Both the position numbers and the translations under genes were made by a program. Shown in pieces: positions 52,700-60,810 of a stretch of DNA of 64,000 nt (the first letter of the stretch is position 1; each line of letters opens with the position of its first letter). The notes beneath the pieces are model-generated. The model was given only the letters and a program-made list of their open reading frames with translations, made no database searches and had not been told where the DNA came from. Origin of the DNA: Insolitispirillum peregrinum (GTDB taxonomy: Bacteria > Pseudomonadota > Alphaproteobacteria > Rhodospirillales > Rhodospirillaceae); NCBI RefSeq assembly GCF_900156605.1, contig NZ_FTOA01000006.1, forward strand, positions 248,001 to 312,000, in the 5' to 3' direction.

Positions 52700-53704
52700 A
52701 TGCGTGTCCTTTTGCTGTTTGCGATATTTCTGTCGTCTTTGGCGGTGCCTGCCTGGGCGGACAAAAAGCCGGCAGGCCCTCTCTATCCTCCCTATCCCGA
52801 GGTCTGGGGGCAAGAGCTTTCGCCGGGGGTGGGGCGGCCCTGGCTGTTGGGGATTCCGCAGGATAATGGTGATATCGGCCTGCTGTATGGTACGAAGGTC
52901 AAAGTACCCGCGGATCGGCTGCGCGGTTTCTTTTCCGGCCATGACACCGAACTGACGTCTGCGACCTTCGAGATGCAGGAAAGACAGGCGTGGGACAAAA
53001 AATACACCCAGAGCCACAATGAACCGTTCGAGGATTTTTCCTCACGGCAGGACTTGCTGCTTTTTGAAGACAAGGCCAGCAAAGCCTCCATCTGGAGGAC
53101 GGGCTTTGACTATCATCTGGCAAAGACCGAGGACATTTTTGTTCAGGCCCACATGATTGCCAATACACGGTGGAGCTGTCTTCTCGGTAGCTCCTTTTAT
53201 GCCCTGTATAAAGACAATCGCGTCGTCGGCTACAAGGTCATCGTCCGGCGCCGCCCGGAAACAGTGACTGTTCCGGTGGGCAAAGGGGTGGTGTGGGTGA
53301 CCGACAAGGCCCGGCTTTATTATGATGAATGCCATAAAAACCTGCCCTATAGCGACTATCGCACCCGTGTTGCCATCTGGCGGCTGACATCCCATCCGCG
53401 TCTGGTGTTGAAGGATGGCACCTTTTTGGCCGTCGTACATTCTACCTTGCGCGCCGATGGCGGTGCCGATGAATGGAACGAGCGGGTGGTGGTGCGGATG
53501 CGGCCCGACTTCAGCTCGCCCTATCTGGATCAGCGCGGCGATGTCCATGTGTTGGACTTTGCCCAAATCGAACCGATCCTGAAGGAATCCGAGCAGCGGG
53601 CAACGGCTGATCCGTCGTTTAACGATGCCGAGTTCATCTTTGGTCGGATTGGCGATTTGATCGACAGCCTGCCGCCCAAAGCTGCGCCTGCCGGAAAACA
53701 GTAA
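52700..53704 (+). CDS. Exported protein of unknown family, paralogue A
   Basis: 334 residues from ATG 52700 (MRVLLLFAIFLSSLAVPAWA, a clear signal peptide) with GGGGAAA upstream. The mature N-terminus is PLYPPYPEVWGQE. Conserved in all three tandem paralogues: a Cys in WSCLLG, a second Cys in DECHKNLPYSDYRTRVAIW, then SHPRLVLKDGTFLAVVHS, VVVRMRPDFSSPYLDQR and PILKESEQRA. The two Cys probably form a disulfide. Not recognised. Of the three paralogues this one has the most even, GC-rich composition, so it may be nearest the ancestral gene. It diverges from the kinase gene. Confidence 0.75.
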   Translation: MRVLLLFAIFLSSLAVPAWADKKPAGPLYPPYPEVWGQELSPGVGRPWLLGIPQDNGDIGLLYGTKVKVPADRLRGFFSGHDTELTSATFEMQERQAWDKKYTQSHNEPFEDFSSRQDLLLFEDKASKASIWRTGFDYHLAKTEDIFVQAHMIANTRWSCLLGSSFYALYKDNRVVGYKVIVRRRPETVTVPVGKGVVWVTDKARLYYDECHKNLPYSDYRTRVAIWRLTSHPRLVLKDGTFLAVVHSTLRADGGADEWNERVVVRMRPDFSSPYLDQRGDVHVLDFAQIEPILKESEQRATADPSFNDAEFIFGRIGDLIDSLPPKAAPAGKQ

Positions 53705-53710
53705 CAGGGG

Positions 53711-53760
53711 CGCGGAGCGCTGCTCCGCACCTCGCTGGGGCCTTGAGGCCCCAGACCCCA
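53711..53760 (-). repeat. Dispersed double-hairpin repeat, copy C
   Basis: Reverse orientation: palindrome GCGGAGCGCTGCTCCGC, linker ACCTCGC, hairpin TGGGGCCTTGAGGCCCCA, then GACCCCA and an AT-rich tail TTTGATATTCAAAGAGAAAA. It lies between paralogues A and B. The GC change in the palindrome is matched on both arms. Confidence 0.9.
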
Positions 53761-53866
53761 TTTATTTGATATTCAAAGAGAAAACTCTGATTCGGGATAC
53801 GTTTTTTCCCGAACAGGTGCGGATGGCAGTCTGTACGGTTTCGCAATTGTCGTGTGGGGAAATATC

Positions 53867-54904
53867 ATGCGCATGTTCTGGGTGTTGGTGGTGATGCTGT
53901 CAGCCTTGTCTTCCCCTGCGGTGGCGGAGAAAAAGCCGGTGCCCTTGTATCCACCCTATCCCGATGTATGGGGGCAGGAAAGGCCATTGATGGAGGGAGG
54001 GGCGTGGGTTCTCGGAATTCCGCAGGCGGACGGGGATGTGGGTTTGCTTGCCCGTACCATGCCTCATGAGTACGCCGATCAATTCCGCGGATTTTTTTCG
54101 GGGCGTGATGAAGAGATTTTGTGGGATGGGTTTGAAAGTCAGGAAGAAAAAAAATGGGACGATAAAGATGTAGAAAAATATGATCAGCCATTTAATGCAG
54201 CATCTTTGCGTCATAACAAATTTTTATTCTATGATGGAAGGAATGATTTTTATATAGGAAGAGATGGATTTCAAGGGAGAGAGATATTAGTGGGGGGTGA
54301 TGGATTATATTATAATATGGGAAAATTTTCATATTTATCTAGTAAGAAAGGCTTGGTCATCTATAATCGATGGGCTTGTATTCTTGGTGATTTCATTCAT
54401 GTTTTGAAACAAAATCAGCAGGCTGTCGCATACAAAGTTATTATTCGCCGTCGCCCGAGACTGGAGACGGAAGATATCGGCGGTACAGTGGCTTGGCTGG
54501 GCATCCCTGTTGGACTATCTGATGACGATTGCCATAAAAAACTCCCTTATGACCGCTATCAGAGTCGGGTTGCCATCTGGCGTCTGGCATCGCATCCCCG
54601 TCTAGTGCTGAAAGATGGCACGTTCCTGGCGGTGATTCACTCCGCTCTGCGCGCCGATTGGGCTGGGGAAGATGAATGGAACAAGCGGGTGGTGGTGCGG
54701 ATGCGGCCCGATTTTACCTCGCCCTATCTCGATCAACGTGATGATGTTTACATCGTTGATTTTGCGCGAGTCCTGCCGATCCTGAAGGAATCGGAACTGC
54801 GGGCAGCGGCTGACCCGTCATTTAATGATGCCGAGTTTATCTTTGCGCAGATCGACGCCCTGATCGATACCCTGCCGCCGAAGCCTGCCTCGGCCAAACA
54901 CTGA
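53867..54904 (+). CDS. Exported protein of unknown family, paralogue B
   Basis: 345 residues from ATG 53867 (MRMFWVLVVMLSALSSPAVA signal peptide) with GGGGAAA upstream. It shares the mature start PLYPPYPDVWGQE, the Cys in WACILG, the Cys in DDCHKKLPYDRYQSRVAIW and the long conserved C-terminal part with A and C. The middle (about 54150-54430) is strikingly AT-rich and codes a Lys/Asp/Tyr-rich segment unlike A or C. The 5' 90 bp and 3' 170 bp are almost identical to C. Function unknown; the pattern suggests an exposed variable region between fixed ends. Confidence 0.75.
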   Translation: MRMFWVLVVMLSALSSPAVAEKKPVPLYPPYPDVWGQERPLMEGGAWVLGIPQADGDVGLLARTMPHEYADQFRGFFSGRDEEILWDGFESQEEKKWDDKDVEKYDQPFNAASLRHNKFLFYDGRNDFYIGRDGFQGREILVGGDGLYYNMGKFSYLSSKKGLVIYNRWACILGDFIHVLKQNQQAVAYKVIIRRRPRLETEDIGGTVAWLGIPVGLSDDDCHKKLPYDRYQSRVAIWRLASHPRLVLKDGTFLAVIHSALRADWAGEDEWNKRVVVRMRPDFTSPYLDQRDDVYIVDFARVLPILKESELRAAADPSFNDAEFIFAQIDALIDTLPPKPASAKH

Positions 54905-54960
54905 GAACAATGTTCCAGAGCGCTGTGATGCTGCTGGCCGGATTTTCATGATCCACTCAT

Positions 54961-55011
54961 GGGGTCCGGGGCCTTACGGCCCCGGCGAGGTGTGGAGCAG
55001 CGCTCCACAAT
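54961..55011 (+). repeat. Dispersed double-hairpin repeat, copy D
   Basis: GGGGTCC, hairpin GGGGCCTTACGGCCCC, linker GGCGAGGT, palindrome TGTGGAGCAGCGCTCCACA. It lies between paralogues B and C. Confidence 0.9.
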
Positions 55012-55187
55012 CTTGTTTCCTGTCTGTGATGTGCCAGTACAGGCGGCCAGAAAACGGGGATCATGATTTTTCTGACAGATCACATCTTATGGGTGTTGTC
55101 CTTGTGGCTGTAACGTTCTATAAATGTTCTTTATATGAACTGATTTGTGGGCCGCGAGGTGATCAAATGTTCCCGTGGGGAAATATC

Positions 55188-56189
55188 ATGCGCATGTTCT
55201 GGGTGTTGGTGGTAATGCTGTCAGCCTTGTCTTCCCCTGCGGTGGCGGAGAAAAAGCCGATGCCCTTGTATCCACCCTATCCCGATGTGTGGGGGCAGGA
55301 AGTGCCGCCAGAGGCGGAGAGGCCGTGGATTATCGGAAACCCGCAGGCAGATGGGGATGTGGGTTTACTTTATGGCAGCAAGCGGAGGGTTCCGGGCGAT
55401 CGATTGCGCGGGTTCTTTTCGGGGCGAGAGGAAGAAGTCTTGTGGGATGGCTTTGAAAATCAGGAGAAAATTAAGTGGAATAAAAGTGACGTAATGAATG
55501 AGGGATATCCATTCAGTGTATTGAGTATTGGTGAGAATCAAACGATATTTCGTGATGGTAAACGTAATTTTTACATAAAGAGACCGCGGTTTAATTATTC
55601 CATGAATGACTTCAAAGAGGGAGTTTATGGAAGGACTGCCGCCAAATATGGCAACTGGACCTGTATCCTTGGTGATTTTGTTCATATTATGTATGAAAAT
55701 CAACAGCCTGTCGGAGCGAAGGTGATTGTTCGCCGTCGTCCTCAAGTGGTGGATACATGGATTGGTGGCCCGGTGTACTGGGAATGGGTTGGCAAGCAGC
55801 TAGACTACGACAATTGCGGAGGGGAGCTGCCTTATGATGGTTACAGCACGCGAATTGCGATGTGGCGGCTGTCATCGCATCCTCGTCTGGTGCTGAAAGA
55901 CGGCACTTTTCTGGCGGTTGTGCATTCTTCCCTGCGGGGTGATGACGGAGGGGCTGATGGATGGGATGAGCGGGTGGTGGTGCGGATGCGGCCCGATTTT
56001 ACCTCGCCCTATCTGGATCAACGCGATGATGTTTACATCGTTGATTTTGCGCGAATCCTGCCGATTCTGAAGGAATCGGAACTGCGGGCCATGGCTGACC
56101 CGTCATTTAATGATGGCGAGTTCATTTTTGCGCAGATCGACGCCCTGATCGATACCCTGCCGCCGAAGCCTGCCTCTGCCAAACACTGA
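55188..56189 (+). CDS. Exported protein of unknown family, paralogue C
   Basis: 333 residues from ATG 55188. The leader, signal peptide and first mature residues copy paralogue B almost exactly. The Cys pair is in WTCILG and YDNCGGELPYDGYSTRIAMW. The C-terminal part from SHPRLVLKDGTFLAVVHS onward again matches A and B, and its end (IDTLPPKPASAKH) is identical to B. The middle (about 55440-55700) is AT-rich and differs from B. A longer upstream frame from 54948 only reads through repeat copy D and is rejected. Confidence 0.75.
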   Translation: MRMFWVLVVMLSALSSPAVAEKKPMPLYPPYPDVWGQEVPPEAERPWIIGNPQADGDVGLLYGSKRRVPGDRLRGFFSGREEEVLWDGFENQEKIKWNKSDVMNEGYPFSVLSIGENQTIFRDGKRNFYIKRPRFNYSMNDFKEGVYGRTAAKYGNWTCILGDFVHIMYENQQPVGAKVIVRRRPQVVDTWIGGPVYWEWVGKQLDYDNCGGELPYDGYSTRIAMWRLSSHPRLVLKDGTFLAVVHSSLRGDDGGADGWDERVVVRMRPDFTSPYLDQRDDVYIVDFARILPILKESELRAMADPSFNDGEFIFAQIDALIDTLPPKPASAKH

Positions 56190-56194
56190 GATTG

Positions 56195-57436
56195 GTGTTT
56201 CGCGTCATCGCGGAGCGCTTTGGCTGCCCCCTGTGTGGGTGGCTTTTCTGTGCCATAACGAAAGTATCAAATGATGGTCGAGAAAAAGACGACCCAAGAC
56301 TTTGTGATGATGGATACTCGCTGACAGTCCCCGGCCGGATTCCGGATTTGGCGAGTCTGATTGGATTTGAGCGGAATACTCCGTATCTGACTACGGAGGC
56401 TGTTCCCGGTCAAATCAACAAAAAGCTGGAAGCTCAGCATACGCGCTGGCAATCTGGGGTCAATGTTGCGGAGGGGCTGGGTCTTTACACGCCCGAGGAG
56501 GCGAAGGCTGCACGAGAGTTGGTCAAGAATGGTTATGCTACAGAGGAACAAAAGAAGAGCAGAGCTGATCCGAATAAATGCGAAGTTGAAAGCGGGGATA
56601 CGTTTGAAAGCCTGTCTACAAAATGTGAAGTTCCTCTGCCTGTTCTCAAAGAGAAAAATCCGGGCGTAGATCCAAAGAAGTTAAAAATTGGAACCTTTCT
56701 GAATAAGGCGACCAAAGAAGAAATTGCAAAATGGCAAGCAGAACAGGACGCTGCAAAGAAAGCCAAGGAGGATGCCCAAAAGGCCAACGGCGGCACACCC
56801 GCAAAACCTCAGAAAGGCGGACAAAAGCGCACTGATCTCGATCCAGAACTGGGTGGAGGAGAAATCACGCTGGTATCGGGGACCATGACCGCTGATCCGG
56901 GGCAGGTGCGCAAGACCCTGTTGGGTGGCTCGGAACGGGATGAAGGGCTGATCAGGCGATTACCGTACATCATGAACGGTGATGCGGGGCAAGCGGACAA
57001 GACCCTGTTGGGCGGCTCAGGGCGGGATGAAGGGCTGATCACGCGATTACCGTACATTATGAACGCTGATTCAGGGCAAGCGCACAAGACCCTGTTGGAT
57101 GAGCTGCTGAATCGCCCGACGGCTGAGCTGGTGCAAAAACGGGATCAGATGTTGCGGGCCCTCTATCCGACCATGTACCCCGAAGGATCATCGGCGCAGC
57201 AGCAACCGGCGGCCCCCACTGATCAGGGTGCCGAGCAGGACACGACGGAGGAAGAACGCCGGGAACGGCGCTTGCGGGCCCTCTATCCGACCATGTATCC
57301 CGAAGGATCATCGGCACAGCAGAAACCGCTGGCCTCGACTGATCAGGGTGCCGAGCAGGACTTGACCGAGGAAGAACGCCGGGAGCGGCGCTTGCGGATG
57401 TTGTACCCCACCATGTACCCGCCTACTGTGGCGTGA
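56195..57436 (+). CDS. LysM-like protein with two internal repeat types
   Basis: 413 residues from GTG 56195; the start is uncertain. Residues about 130-175 resemble a LysM domain (VESGDTFESLSTKCEVPLPV, then LKEKNPGVDPKKLKIGTFL), which binds peptidoglycan. A Lys/Ala-rich linker follows. Then come three copies of a unit like GQVRKTLLGGSERDEGLI with RLPYIMN (56889-57110), and three copies of RRLRALYPTMYPEGSS (57150-57430). No signal peptide is visible from this start. A different frame has a natural-looking start at ATG 56271 (MMVEKKTTQDF) but soon stops, so a frameshift near 56320 is possible. It lies 5 bp after paralogue C. Confidence 0.65.
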   Translation: MFRVIAERFGCPLCGWLFCAITKVSNDGREKDDPRLCDDGYSLTVPGRIPDLASLIGFERNTPYLTTEAVPGQINKKLEAQHTRWQSGVNVAEGLGLYTPEEAKAARELVKNGYATEEQKKSRADPNKCEVESGDTFESLSTKCEVPLPVLKEKNPGVDPKKLKIGTFLNKATKEEIAKWQAEQDAAKKAKEDAQKANGGTPAKPQKGGQKRTDLDPELGGGEITLVSGTMTADPGQVRKTLLGGSERDEGLIRRLPYIMNGDAGQADKTLLGGSGRDEGLITRLPYIMNADSGQAHKTLLDELLNRPTAELVQKRDQMLRALYPTMYPEGSSAQQQPAAPTDQGAEQDTTEEERRERRLRALYPTMYPEGSSAQQKPLASTDQGAEQDLTEEERRERRLRMLYPTMYPPTVA

Positions 57437-57459
57437 TGCTGTTGCCGCCACCCACAAAC

Positions 57460-57511
57460 GGGGTCCGGGGCCTCAAGGCCCCGGCGAGGTATGGAGCAGC
57501 GCTCCATGATC
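57460..57511 (+). repeat. Dispersed double-hairpin repeat, copy E
   Basis: GGGGTCC, hairpin GGGGCCTCAAGGCCCC, linker GGCGAGGT, palindrome ATGGAGCAGCGCTCCAT, then GATCG. Lies between the convergent LysM-like and hemerythrin-like genes. The core is identical to copy B, 15 kb away. Confidence 0.9.
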
Positions 57512-57530
57512 GTCTGTCCTGCCTTGTCCC

Positions 57531-58376
57531 TCAGGCAGCCGATCGGACACAGCCAGCATTCTGGCGGACGAACAGGTCGCGGAAGGCACCCTTGCCACCG
57601 TCCCATAACGGCAGCTCGGTCAGGGCGAGATGCAGCGGCTTCATCGGCTGGGTGGACAGCGGCGAGATGGAGCGGCTGGCGAGGGACTTGCTCATATAGG
57701 GGGCCAGCATCGACAGCAGGGTGCTGCATCCGGCCATGAACGGCGACAGCGGCAGGCCGCTTTCGGCGATATGGGCGACCTCCAGCGAGATGTCGTGCTC
57801 GGTAAGCGGTGAGTTCACCCCGTAGGAATGTTGATCCATGGTGGTGATATGCTTGACCACCAGCTCGAAAAAGCGGTTCAGTGCCGCGCGCAGGTGCAGC
57901 GCCGATGCTGTGCCGGTCTTGAACGGCGTCAGGACGTTGACGTTCCACCAACGGGTAATCTGCACATGGGCAGCGGCGTGGGCTGACGCATCCGCATGGG
58001 CGGTGACGTTGCGGCTGAACTGCAGGGCCATCCCTTCTTCTTCCATCAGGCTGTGGATCAGCCAATAGATGGTGATGGTGTCGATGAAATGTTCGCTGAG
58101 CGACTGTTTCTGATTGATCAGGGCGTCTTCGGCGCGTGACAGCAGGATCAGGAACATCGAATGGTGCAGGTCGCAGTACCAGTGATTGGTTCGCAGCCCT
58201 GCTGGCAGAACCCGGACGATTTTGGATTTGCCAAGGGTTTCTTCGCTGATGTCGAACTGTTCGGCCAATGAATCGACCATCGCGTTGGCGGCGTCAGTCG
58301 CAGAAGAAAACGGACCGGGAGGCGTTGCTGACGTGGGACCGTTGTGCAGGTCTTTTGGTGAGCGAAGCAAATTCAT
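57531..58376 (-). CDS. Hemerythrin-like protein
   Basis: 281 residues. The middle part shows the spaced histidine/carboxylate pattern of hemerythrins. It has WYCDLHHSMFLILLSRAEDA, LIHSLMEEEGMALQF, HADASAHAAAHVQITRWW and VVKHITTMDQHSYG. Such proteins carry a di-iron site and sense or bind oxygen or nitric oxide. The N-terminal 60 residues (SLAEQFDISEETLGKSKIVR) and the C-terminal 90 residues are not recognised. No chemotaxis or signalling domain is attached. No neighbour suggests a pathway. Confidence 0.75.
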   Translation of the reverse strand: MNLLRSPKDLHNGPTSATPPGPFSSATDAANAMVDSLAEQFDISEETLGKSKIVRVLPAGLRTNHWYCDLHHSMFLILLSRAEDALINQKQSLSEHFIDTITIYWLIHSLMEEEGMALQFSRNVTAHADASAHAAAHVQITRWWNVNVLTPFKTGTASALHLRAALNRFFELVVKHITTMDQHSYGVNSPLTEHDISLEVAHIAESGLPLSPFMAGCSTLLSMLAPYMSKSLASRSISPLSTQPMKPLHLALTELPLWDGGKGAFRDLFVRQNAGCVRSAA

Positions 58377-58732
58377 TCCGGTTTCTCCTGGCTCAGACCC
58401 GTCTGTGACGATCTTGCCGCCTGTTACGTGGGCGTTTCCCTGCGGTGTTTTTTGAGGGAGCCTGTGGTCCCTGGAAAAAGGATACGGTGCACAGCAATAG
58501 TGTTAAACGATGATTAAGGATTTTTCCAGCCTGTGTCTCGTTATACACAAGTATTTTTTATTGTTTATCAGGTGGTTGCGAGGGGTCTTTTCTGTGTAGA
58601 CATGCTTTTTGGCTGCATCGGAAAAAGATTTCAGGTGATCTTCCCGGATCGCCGCACTGCAAAAGAAGGCTCCCCGGGGGACCGGGAACGCGCCGAATCC
58701 GCAGGCAGGGTGGTTTTGGCGAGGTTTTGGAT

Positions 58733-58780
58733 GTGTGCGCAAAACCGGTTTTCGCAACGACACTGCGACAGAACAAAATG
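58733..58780 (-). repeat. Second dispersed repeat family, copy 3
   Basis: The reverse complement reads CATTTTGTTCTGTCGCAGTG, then CGTTGCGAAAACCGGTTTTG and CGCAC, matching the copies at 9064 and 10545. Confidence 0.7.
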
Positions 58781-58882
58781 TTGGACCAGCGTGCCCGCGT
58801 CAGATTTAACGCACGCCGGTTCGGGCAGGCGGCTGTATTGAGCCACAGTTCAGGGGCAGGGTCTATCCCCTGAAACGTTTAT

Positions 58883-58932
58883 AAAAAAGGTCATAAGCAT
58901 AACGGCCACCTGCATAAAGACAGGTGGCCGTC
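58883..58932 (-). terminator. Terminator of the phasin gene
   Basis: ACGGCCACCTG pairs with CAGGTGGCCGT around a 9-nt loop. On the minus strand a T-rich stretch (CTTTTTT) follows about 12 bp later. It is 54 bp past the phasin stop. Confidence 0.7.
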
Positions 58933-58985
58933 AGTCTACCCGCTGCCCCCAAAAGGAGCGGGCAACGTTGCAGCTTTACGGGGTC

Positions 58986-59579
58986 TTATTCAGACGCAGC
59001 CGGAGCCTTCGGCGCAGCGGCCTTCGGCGCAGCAGCCTTGGCGGCCGGCTTGGCTTCCGGAGCAGCGGCCGGAGCCGTAAAGGCAGACGGAGCCTTTTCA
59101 ATGGCCTGCTTCACTTCTTCCATCGACTGGGTCAGACGGGTGTTCAGCAGGTCGATCACTTCGGTGTTGGACTTGCCGATCATGTCGGCCAGTTCCTTCA
59201 TGTTCGACAGGGCGCGTTCAAAGGCGTCCTTGGCGGCGGCGGCCTGCTTGGCCATCGCTTCGGTCGGGTTGGCCTTCAGATCCGGGAAATGGGTGGCGGC
59301 AGCCGAGATTTCTTCGAGGGTCTGGCGGGCGATTTCCGTCTGGCGCTTCATGATCGCCTGAATGCCTTCAAAGGCAAGACGGTTGGCCTGGGTCAAGGCC
59401 TCGAGGTTTTTCTTCTGGGCGGCAACGACCGCATCGACGTCAACGCCGGGAACCTTCAGGTCGCCGGTGTATTTGGTCAGATCGAACTTGCTCAGATCGA
59501 ATTTGGTCATATCAAACTTGGTCGGATCGAACTTGGAAAAGTCGAGATCCAGGAAAGACGAAAACGGCGACTTGCTCAT
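58986..59579 (-). CDS. Phasin family protein (PHA granule surface)
   Basis: 197 residues, preceded by AGGAG. The core (about 50-150) is the helical phasin domain (QKKNLEALTQANRLAFEGIQ, then AIMKRQTEIARQTLEEIS), which coats polyhydroxyalkanoate granules. The C-terminus is an Ala/Pro/Lys-rich tail (AAAPKAAAPKAPAASE). The N-terminus has an odd run of five 5-residue units (DFSKF DPTKF DMTKF DLSKF DLTKY), likely an amphipathic segment. The gene stands alone with its own terminator. A TTGCACTGCACAA sequence near 59687 could be a PhaR-type site. Confidence 0.92.
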   Translation of the reverse strand: MSKSPFSSFLDLDFSKFDPTKFDMTKFDLSKFDLTKYTGDLKVPGVDVDAVVAAQKKNLEALTQANRLAFEGIQAIMKRQTEIARQTLEEISAAATHFPDLKANPTEAMAKQAAAAKDAFERALSNMKELADMIGKSNTEVIDLLNTRLTQSMEEVKQAIEKAPSAFTAPAAAPEAKPAAKAAAPKAAAPKAPAASE

Positions 59580-59908
59580 TGGTCAGCTCCTCTCATGGGG
59601 GTGCGAAGCATGGTTCGGGTAGGATGGCTTCGCCTTTTAGGGGCGCGCTTAAGATACGGGTGGGGGCTGTATGAGTCAAAGACTATTTTGCACTGCACAA
59701 GATGACCTATGGTGTCATCAACTCAAGATGACAGGCGGTTAACAGAAACTTATCCACAGGCGGTCAGTCGGATGTCATGTGTCTGTAACGGGGCGCTGCG
59801 ACGGCAGGAATACTGCGGTGCACACATGAAATATGCCGTAAAAAAGGGTAGGTTTCCGTTACGGAATCCTACCCTTTTCAGGCACTTGATGTGTCTGGTT
59901 GGACCAAA
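59580..59908. other. Upstream region of phasin and proC terminator
   Basis: 329 bp without a gene. It includes the phasin promoter region, with TTGCACTGCACAA near 59687-59699, a TGC-rich site like those bound by PhaR in other alphaproteobacteria (inference). It also includes the proC terminator. Confidence 0.5.
59838..59878 (-). terminator. Rho-independent terminator of proC
   Basis: GGGTAGG...TTCCG and CGGAA...CCTACCC pair nearly perfectly. On the minus strand TTTTTT follows directly, 31 bp after the proC stop. Confidence 0.9.
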
Positions 59909-60718
59909 TCAGCCCGCCAGTTCCTTTCCTCGCCGTGTTGCCGCGGCGATGGCTTTGCCCATCACGTCGGGCAGGCCGCCATCGGCAGACATCAGGATAT
60001 CCAGCGCGGCTGCGGTGGTGCCGCCCGGACTGGTGACATTCTGGCGCAACTGCCCGGCAGGCAAATCCGACTGGTGCAACAGCTCGCCCGCCCCGGCGAC
60101 GGTCTGGCGGGCCAACAGCATCGACAGGTCGGCGGGTAGCCCCATGGCAATCCCCGCCTGCGCCATTGCTTCGACCATATGGAACACATAGGCCGGACCC
60201 GAGCCGGACACGGCGGTGACGGCATCCATCAGGGATTCGTCGTCCAGCCAGGCAACAGTGCCGGTGGCTTTCAGCAGGGTGGCGCAATGGTCCTTTTGGG
60301 ACTCGCTGATACCGGGACCGGCACACAGGACGGTCATGCCCCGGCCAATGGCGGCGGGGGTGTTGGGCATGGCGCGGACGATGATCGCCTGTTCCCCCAG
60401 TCCCTGACGGAAAAAGGCGATGGTTTTGCCAGCGGCAATTGACAGGAACACCGTGTCGGGGCTGACCAGCGGGCGATAGAGCGGCAGTACGTCGGCCATC
60501 ATCTGCGGCTTGACGGCCAGCACCACCACCTGCGCCGAAGCCCCGGCAGGCATCTGGTCAGCCGAAGGAATGACGGTCACGCCAGCGGGCAGGTCTTTGG
60601 CGAACGGGTCGATGACCAGCACCGATTGCGGCGACACACCTTCGGCCAACCAGCCGTCGAGCATGGCTCCGCCCATCTTGCCACAGCCAACCAGCACCAG
60701 AGCATAGGAAGAAGTCAT
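59909..60718 (-). CDS. proC: Pyrroline-5-carboxylate reductase
   Basis: 269 residues, full length. Reduces pyrroline-5-carboxylate to proline with NAD(P)H. Seen: N-terminal dinucleotide site LVGCGKMGGAMLDGWL, VVLAVKPQMMADVL, RAMPNTPAAIGRGMTVLCAG, and the C-terminal signature region AVSGSGPAYVFHMVEAMAQA with LARQTVAGAGELLHQS and VTSPGGTTAAAL. It lies 92 bp downstream of the ubiK-like gene on the same strand, but a strong terminator separates them. Confidence 0.97.
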   Translation of the reverse strand: MTSSYALVLVGCGKMGGAMLDGWLAEGVSPQSVLVIDPFAKDLPAGVTVIPSADQMPAGASAQVVVLAVKPQMMADVLPLYRPLVSPDTVFLSIAAGKTIAFFRQGLGEQAIIVRAMPNTPAAIGRGMTVLCAGPGISESQKDHCATLLKATGTVAWLDDESLMDAVTAVSGSGPAYVFHMVEAMAQAGIAMGLPADLSMLLARQTVAGAGELLHQSDLPAGQLRQNVTSPGGTTAAALDILMSADGGLPDVMGKAIAAATRRGKELAG

Positions 60719-60751
60719 CGGAGGACGTCCATTTCAGGTCAGGAAAAAGGC

Positions 60752-60796
60752 GGGAAAAACAGAACGGGCGGCGACCCGGGACAGGTCGCCGCCCGT
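60752..60796 (-). terminator. Rho-independent terminator of the ubiK-like gene
   Basis: ACGGGCGGCGACC pairs with GGTCGCCGCCCGT. On the minus strand CTGTTTTT follows. It is 15 bp past the stop of the ubiK-like gene. Confidence 0.88.
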
Positions 60797-60810
60797 CACA
60801 GGCAGGCAAA

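Larger units (their letters stand above)
58377..58985. other. Intergenic region between hemerythrin-like gene and phasin
   Basis: 609 bp with no supported gene. It contains the promoter of the hemerythrin-like gene, a reverse copy of the second dispersed repeat (58733-58780), a GCGTGCGTTAA-type motif shared with 30136 and 52567, and the phasin terminator (58883-58932). Confidence 0.6.

Noticed and set aside
54948-55187. N-terminal extension of paralogue C
   Set aside because: It only translates repeat copy D and intergenic DNA; the signal peptide and GGGGAAA leader place the start at 55188.
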